DNA of 64,000 nt from Amaranthus tricolor (Eukaryota > Streptophyta > Magnoliopsida > Caryophyllales > Amaranthaceae), in contig NC_080058.1 of NCBI RefSeq assembly GCF_026212465.1, positions 2,466,001 through 2,530,000 of the forward strand, in the 5' to 3' direction. Both the position numbers and the translations under genes were made by a program. Below the pieces are notes generated by a model that did not search any database, was not told the DNA's origin, and worked only from the letters and a program-made list of their open reading frames with translations. Shown here in pieces: positions 59,601-64,000 of this stretch. Positions within the stretch are counted from its first letter, which is position 1. Each line of letters begins with the position of its first letter.

Positions 59601-60069
59601 GCACTCCACAGCTTTCAATAAAAATAAGGAGTGAATAAGACTGGACTCGTGACTTTTCGATACGTTAGCTTCTGATATCACGTTAAGGAATGATCTCAAC
59701 CAAAAGCTCTAATGGTTGAGGCCCCGAGATATGTTATATTTGAAGTGACTAAAATTCATGATAATTGATAAGTGAGCCGTCTGATCTTCTACAGATAGCG
59801 TCAACACGACCAATTCGTTCAGCAGATGATAAAGTAATTTTTGAGCTCAGAGATGGAAGAGTAAGCAATCTATTCATATAAAAGATCATAATTCATATTC
59901 TAACTATTCAATGATTGTGTTAGCTTATAATCATAACAATGCTCACCATGTATTATGACAGTTAGCAGAGATGCATCAACCAAAGGACTCCAATTGGAAA
60001 TGGTCGAAGATCATTGCAACTCCTACAAGCTTATGCAAGGAAACCTTCTGGGCTGCAACCGCATCTTAA
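53680..60069 (+). CDS. Secreted propeller-like protein of unknown function
   Basis: Ten exons: 53680-54192, 54997-55109, 55215-55277, 55567-55656, 56165-56330, 56433-56619, 57000-57832, 58664-59245, 59795-59860, 59962-60069, giving 906 aa with all phases closed. Residues 1-25 are a hydrophobic leader ending near FSAFGS, so entry to the secretory pathway is inferred. The rest is built from repeats with a Gly-x-(I/L)-(Y/F)-E-(Y/R) strand followed by a Trp-containing strand and HG-x-P: GSIYERFWNGVQWV, GDLYEYDKS, GEFVERRL then KWIIHGRP, GGLFEYHWNSLDGWVWFEHG, GKVYLRFFNGGEWKW. This spacing recalls beta-propeller lectin-like repeats, but no sugar-binding residues can be assigned. Several N-x-S/T sites (NCT, NRT, NQT, NGS) fit a glycoprotein. 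I recall similar uncharacterised plant proteins but no named function. Introns 1, 4, 7 and 8 carry repeats. Confidence 0.85.
54402..54683. mobile_element. Foldback MITE family D, copy 2, in propeller-gene intron 1
   Basis: The left end AGAATAATTTGCGAATTACA and the right end, reversed, give the same word (AGAATAATTTGCGAATTACA), continuing into CCTTAAA and TTTAGCA. The centre AATTCCGACCATTTTAGTGG is self-complementary. No coding. The older copy is at 37219-37496. Confidence 0.78.
55862..56052 (-). repeat. Repeat family E, inverted copy in propeller-gene intron 4
   Basis: Read on the minus strand it carries AACCAACTCAACCAAAAACT, TACTCTATCACATCTCCTCA and CACACGAGAGTCATTTGGGG in the same order as the tandem units at 59278-59740. 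It is therefore an inverted, diverged relative of them within the same gene. Confidence 0.6.
58056..58195. mobile_element. Short MITE with GAGACCGTCT-type termini
   Basis: The left end TCGTCTTGTATGAGACCGTC and the right end, reversed, TTCTCGTATGAAACAGTTTC are imperfect inverted repeats around a 70-base centre. Related but decayed words occur at 34838-34870 and 42760-42800. I associate this type with Caryophyllales genomes, from memory only. Confidence 0.5.
58300..58425 (+). repeat. SINE-like repeat, copy 2
   Basis: Contains GCATTTCTCCTTCTC, TTGAGGGGGTACGGGTACGA, CCGCTACCTCTCCCCC and GGACACTGGGCTGATGAC, matching the order at 47625-47768. It ends in a GACCAA repeat. Confidence 0.5.
59278..59740 (+). 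repeat. Tandem repeat of about 200-base units in propeller-gene intron 8
   Basis: Unit 1 is 59278-59480, unit 2 is 59481-59681, and a truncated third unit is 59682-59740. Each begins GTTAAGRAAY followed by CTCAACCAAAAGCTTAAG and includes TATACTCTATCAC, CACACGAGA and GGCACTCCACA. Splicing out this intron is supported because exons 8 and 9 join in phase. Confidence 0.85.
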
Positions 60070-62495
60070 AACTGAAGAATCTACGCCTGCAGATCACAAG
60101 ACAACAATGCTAAAGCCTTAATCCAATTCTCAGCACATTAGGTCGACCAGAAACTGCAGATTACAAGAGCGCTTTAAAATTTTCGTTTCACGTTGATCAT
60201 GATATGACATTAGAAGTATATGGATTCTTCCCCTATAATAACAAGCATAACTACAGAAGCTCAGAAGCTAGGTGATACAAAAACATACCATACTGTACAT
60301 AGTAAAGCAATGACACCAAACCAGCCTATTCCCTCTACCAATAATCGAATACGATGCAGCTTGGAAGCATGAGCTACTAAGAAAATTGCTTTGTATTGCT
60401 CCCACTGTCTGATGTATAGTTACACAGGAAGACAAACACATCATAAATGCATGTTAAGTAAGGACAACATTCCATTACCTCAGACATAATAAGGTGGCTT
60501 CCACTGGGGTTTGAGAGAATCCGATGTATGCAACATAACCCTGTTAGCGATAACAAAAAGTTGTTTCTGATTGACCCATGATATTTTTTTAAAAAATTGG
60601 TAAATATTATTAAAGAAACACTAAACATTAAGGAGCCCAAAACCACCGGTATAAAAAACCCGTGAGGGGAAAAACCTTAATATCCGGGCCACCCAATCAA
60701 AAGGCATAGGAATGGACTATGCAATACAACGTTTACAGCGTTTACATCAAGAACACCAAGAGTGATTGACCCATGATAGTTTGCAACTTCACATAAATAC
60801 TCCTATTTAACAAAGAATTGCACATGATTAATAAGAAACGTTCAACAAAATCAAAGTGTCACATTTGTGTATGTAATCAATTAAGTATATAAACTTAATT
60901 GTTGCAAGTTTATGATAATAATCATTTAAATCATGATATGATGCATCTAGAATATAATTTGTGATGTTGGCAATTATCCAACCTATCACTGAATCTTCAT
61001 CTGAAAGATTATACAGTAATAGTTAATATTAAAATGACAAATTCATACCTTTGTATTATATTAAGAGATAGTTGCTCTACGAAAAAGACATAAATGCGTG
61101 GAAGATAAGGTAGGGACAAAGATAGAAAATCCAATACGATGTCTACATCACTATCCTTGTATCTTTGAATCTATTCGAATTGTTTTCATTCGAAATCTTT
61201 GTGTACAGCGTAGCAGTTTAAGTAATTGTGGTGGTTTAATGAGGCTAAAATATTACTTTAGAAAATATATTATTGTGCGGTAAGGTAGCAATTTAGGTAA
61301 CGCTTAGTTGATATAGGTAGTTATTTCAAAACGTCATAACTAGATGCTTTCCAAAATTAAAAAATAGCGTTTTAAGATGTTCTCTATATTTTTTTTCAGC
61401 ATATTATATTCCAATAACTACCATAAGCACACCTTTTACCAAACAGTAATAATTTTCACAATTGAATAGCTAACAACTATCTAGTGCATAAACAAGGCCG
61501 CATCACCGTGTTGTGTTCGTATTGTAAAAGTTTTTAAGTTTACCGTGACTGAAATCTAGACCACATTCACCACAAAGTCATCCGTATTGGCCGTGAAATC
61601 CGTTTCTTGACCGTTACCGCAACCATGACCGAAACCGTATTTTTGCACTATGGTTAGATTTACACACGGGCATAGTTAACACTTATTTAGACCGTTAACG
61701 GCTACCCCACGGCTACCTTGTGTCATCGAACAAGCGATAAGTAGTTGAAGCATCAATACTAATCACTAAATGAATTACAAGGACAAATAAAACATTCACA
61801 TTTCACATAGTATGATACAAGAACAAATTAAGTGTTAAATAATGAGGAAGGAACAAATAAAATAAGTTAACGATACACTTAATATGCATCATATACCGTA
61901 CGACATTGCCACATTTCACCATGAAAGTACTCCAAAGTAACTTTAACTTCCAAGGGAAAAGAAAGTGCATGTCTCAAAACTCTTATCCAAAAAAAACAAT
62001 TATTAAATACATAATTGCAAAGCTTTATTTATTACGTGTAGTCAAGAGTTATCTTCTTTAATTATTTTATCATAAATTTTAGTGTGATACGATTTTACCG
62101 GAGACGTTTCTTATACATGAGTTGAATAGCCCAATTAATATAATTATTAGCATATAAACTCTTTATTTAAAGATCGTTTCATTGAGAAACCATATCTCAC
62201 AACAGCATTTGATGTCAATGAATCAAGGGAAAACCAAACCAATAAGAAACTAGCTTTGGAACTTCTTTGTTCTTTCTCACAAGTCAAGCTTAAACCTTTT
62301 ATATTATGGAGTACTATTTTCCTACTCAACTTCCCTTTTAAAAATTCTCAATAAATTCAGACTTTTTCAGATTTGCTGAAAAATACCCACAAAAAGACAA
62401 TATTTAATCCACAATTATTTTCAAGAAAAGAAAAGAAAAAAATTCATCCACAATCATCATCTTCTTCCTTTCTCTTTTTGTTTCTCAATCAATCA
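60070..62495. other. Spacer between the propeller-like gene and the F-box gene
   Basis: No gene is supported. The start probably includes the 3' untranslated region of the propeller-like gene. The stretch 60577-60760 contains AACCCGTGAGGGGAAAAACC and CCGGGCCACCC after an A/T-rich block and may be a decayed LINE tail on the minus strand. The stretch 61490-61640 carries CCGTATTGGCCGTGAAATCC-type words that resemble fragments near 33830 and 45830. The last 100 bases are the likely F-box 5' leader. Confidence 0.45.
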
Positions 62496-63638
62496 ATGGA
62501 AAAAGAACCACCAGATAAAGTAGTGCAATTCAATACCTTACCAAAAGACATAATCTTTGACATTTTTTCAAGGATTCCATTGAAAAAACTTACTCAATTA
62601 ACCATTGTTTGTAAGAAATGGAGGCTTAACATACATCAAAACCCAGAATTCAGAGGTTTTTACCATCAAAAACACAGAATAAACCCAATTTTGCTGTTCA
62701 CTAAACAAGTTCAGATCAATGAAAATTCTTCAACCCAATTCTCTTCTTGCTATATTGATGGAACCCAAGTAAGTCAAATGCTTACCAATAATTTTGATCA
62801 ACCTTTAATTACTAATATCTTAACCTGCAATGGAATACTTTGTTTATTATCAAAAACCCATGTATTTTTCTATGATCCCATCATCAAAAAACTATCTAAA
62901 ATCCCTAATTCAAGATATTTCAATTGCACTTTCAGTTGGGCATTTGGGATGTTTCGAAAGGGTTTCAAGCTTCTTCATTTTTACACCATTGAGACTTTTG
63001 ACAATTTCCATTATTGTCAAATGCAAGAGGTAATGTGTGAGATTTTGACAAAACCTAGTTTTGATTCTCAAAAAGATTGGAAATTTATTGGAGAATCCCC
63101 ATATAATGATGTTCTTGGTAGGAAAAATTATGCATATGTTGATGGGAAATTTTATTGGTTAATTGGAGAAAAAAAATACAACCCAAATGGTATAAAGATC
63201 ATGTCTTTTGATTTGGGTATGGAGATTTTTGGGATGGTTTCTTTCCCAAAAACTTATTCGGATAGATCAGTTGAATGCTTGGAATTGGTGGAGATTAATG
63301 ATAAATTATGTTTGACTGATAGATTACCATGGGAATCAAATATGGATGTATGGATGATGATGAATGAAAATGAAGGTTTTCCAAATCATTGGGTGAAGAA
63401 ATATAGGATTGATCTTATGGGTATTGATCATCATGATGTAAGAATTTTGGGTCACTTGCCTAAAATTTATGGTAATGATTGTGAAAGTGAATGTGAAGGA
63501 AAAATTTTGATGAAGATTGGGGAACAAAAATTTGGGTTTTATGAGCTAAAGAAAAAAGTTTATAGAGATATAATTAGTGATATTAATATGAAAGAATGGA
63601 GTTTGCAGTTGATGCTTAACAGAAATACACTGTTCTAG
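62496..63638 (+). CDS. F-box protein with F-box-associated domain
   Basis: Single-exon gene of 380 aa. The F-box lies at about residues 11-55 (FNTLPKDIIFDIFSRIPLKK, then VCKKWR) and should bind SKP1 in an SCF ubiquitin ligase. The C-terminal 300 residues resemble the plant F-box-associated (FBA) fold: ILTCNGILCL, FYDPIIKKLSKIP, GFKLLHFY, YAYVDGKFYWLIG, IMSFDLGMEIFGMVSFPK, LVEINDKLCLTD and WVKKYRIDL, in the usual order. The target is unknown. ATG at 62496 is the first in-frame ATG: the frame stays open upstream to 62373 but contains no earlier ATG, and the F-box starts just after this one. Intronless structure is common in this large, fast-evolving family. Confidence 0.92.
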   Translation: MEKEPPDKVVQFNTLPKDIIFDIFSRIPLKKLTQLTIVCKKWRLNIHQNPEFRGFYHQKHRINPILLFTKQVQINENSSTQFSSCYIDGTQVSQMLTNNFDQPLITNILTCNGILCLLSKTHVFFYDPIIKKLSKIPNSRYFNCTFSWAFGMFRKGFKLLHFYTIETFDNFHYCQMQEVMCEILTKPSFDSQKDWKFIGESPYNDVLGRKNYAYVDGKFYWLIGEKKYNPNGIKIMSFDLGMEIFGMVSFPKTYSDRSVECLELVEINDKLCLTDRLPWESNMDVWMMMNENEGFPNHWVKKYRIDLMGIDHHDVRILGHLPKIYGNDCESECEGKILMKIGEQKFGFYELKKKVYRDIISDINMKEWSLQLMLNRNTLF

Positions 63639-64000
63639 AATGTTCGTGCTTAAGTTTGCAAATCCCATTTTTGGAAGATTCTTGTGTTGTACAACGGCAA
63701 TGATACTATATTGGCAAGAAATACATTGTGTTAGAACGTTAGTTTCAAATATCCGTGAAATTTTTGATTATATTTTTGATTATATGGTGCAAACTTAGAC
63801 ACACGTAAAGAATATTGTATTTAGTGTAATATGTATGGGTAAAATTAAAATTTCATCGAACCGTATTAAAGTTAGATATATTAAAGCTTGTGTTTGCACC
63901 TGTTTCAAATTTCCAAAAAAGAATGTAACTCGAGTAGAAGCGTAGAACCATAGATCTTGATTCAGTAATTTTATTACAAGTTCTTCCTTCGATTTAATTC
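63639..64000. other. 3' flank of the F-box gene
   Basis: AT-rich sequence with no visible gene. It presumably contains the F-box 3' untranslated region. Confidence 0.6.

Noticed and set aside
62373..62495. N-terminal extension of the F-box protein
   Set aside because: The frame is open but begins with TTG and contains no ATG before 62496; eukaryotic initiation at the first ATG explains the gene better.

Overview
The window is nuclear DNA from a flowering plant, almost certainly a core eudicot. All but one of the genes are split by AT-rich GT-AG introns. The proteins match plant families (RETICULATA-RELATED, plant NAD kinase 1, TRAUCO, ABCG half-transporters, plant TFIIB, plant F-box). The long AT-rich spacers and introns hold many short non-autonomous transposons. 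Several repeats, such as a 'TGAGACCGTCTYACGGTGAAACG'-like element near 58.06 kb, resemble ones I associate with Caryophyllales/Amaranthaceae. That assignment is an impression, not a measurement.

Layout: 1-3.27 kb is spacer with nested inverted-repeat elements and a tandem repeat. A Tourist-like MITE ends 13 bases before the start of a RETICULATA-RELATED chloroplast protein gene (+, 3875-10443, 8 exons, 388 aa). NAD kinase 1 follows on the minus strand (12449-17565, 11 coding exons, 527 aa). An AT-rich spacer of 7.8 kb leads to a TRAUCO/Ash2-like SPRY protein (+, 25382-29324, 2 exons, 460 aa). It is convergent with an ABCG half-transporter (-, 30855-39231, 9 exons, 713 aa), whose first intron is 5.4 kb and full of elements. 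A MITE-rich 5 kb spacer precedes general transcription factor TFIIB (+, 44230-50113, 7 exons, 313 aa). Then come a large secreted propeller-like protein of unknown function (+, 53680-60069, 10 exons, 906 aa) and a single-exon F-box gene (+, 62496-63638, 380 aa).

All exon models were built by hand from open frames, splice consensus and phase. Every multi-exon model closes in frame and has a length near the family norm. The genes have unrelated housekeeping or accessory roles (plastid development, NADP supply, H3K4-methylation complex, lipid export, Pol II initiation, protein turnover). I see no gene cluster or operon-like system.

I found no clear novel molecular system. The observations most worth following are: transposon sequence immediately upstream of the RETICULATA-RELATED start; a 78-base GC-AG intron in the ABCG gene that stays open if retained; a possible alternative 3' exon of TRAUCO; a foldback element rich in W-box cores between ABCG and TFIIB; one foldback family present in introns of three different genes; and the uncharacterised propeller-like glycoprotein.
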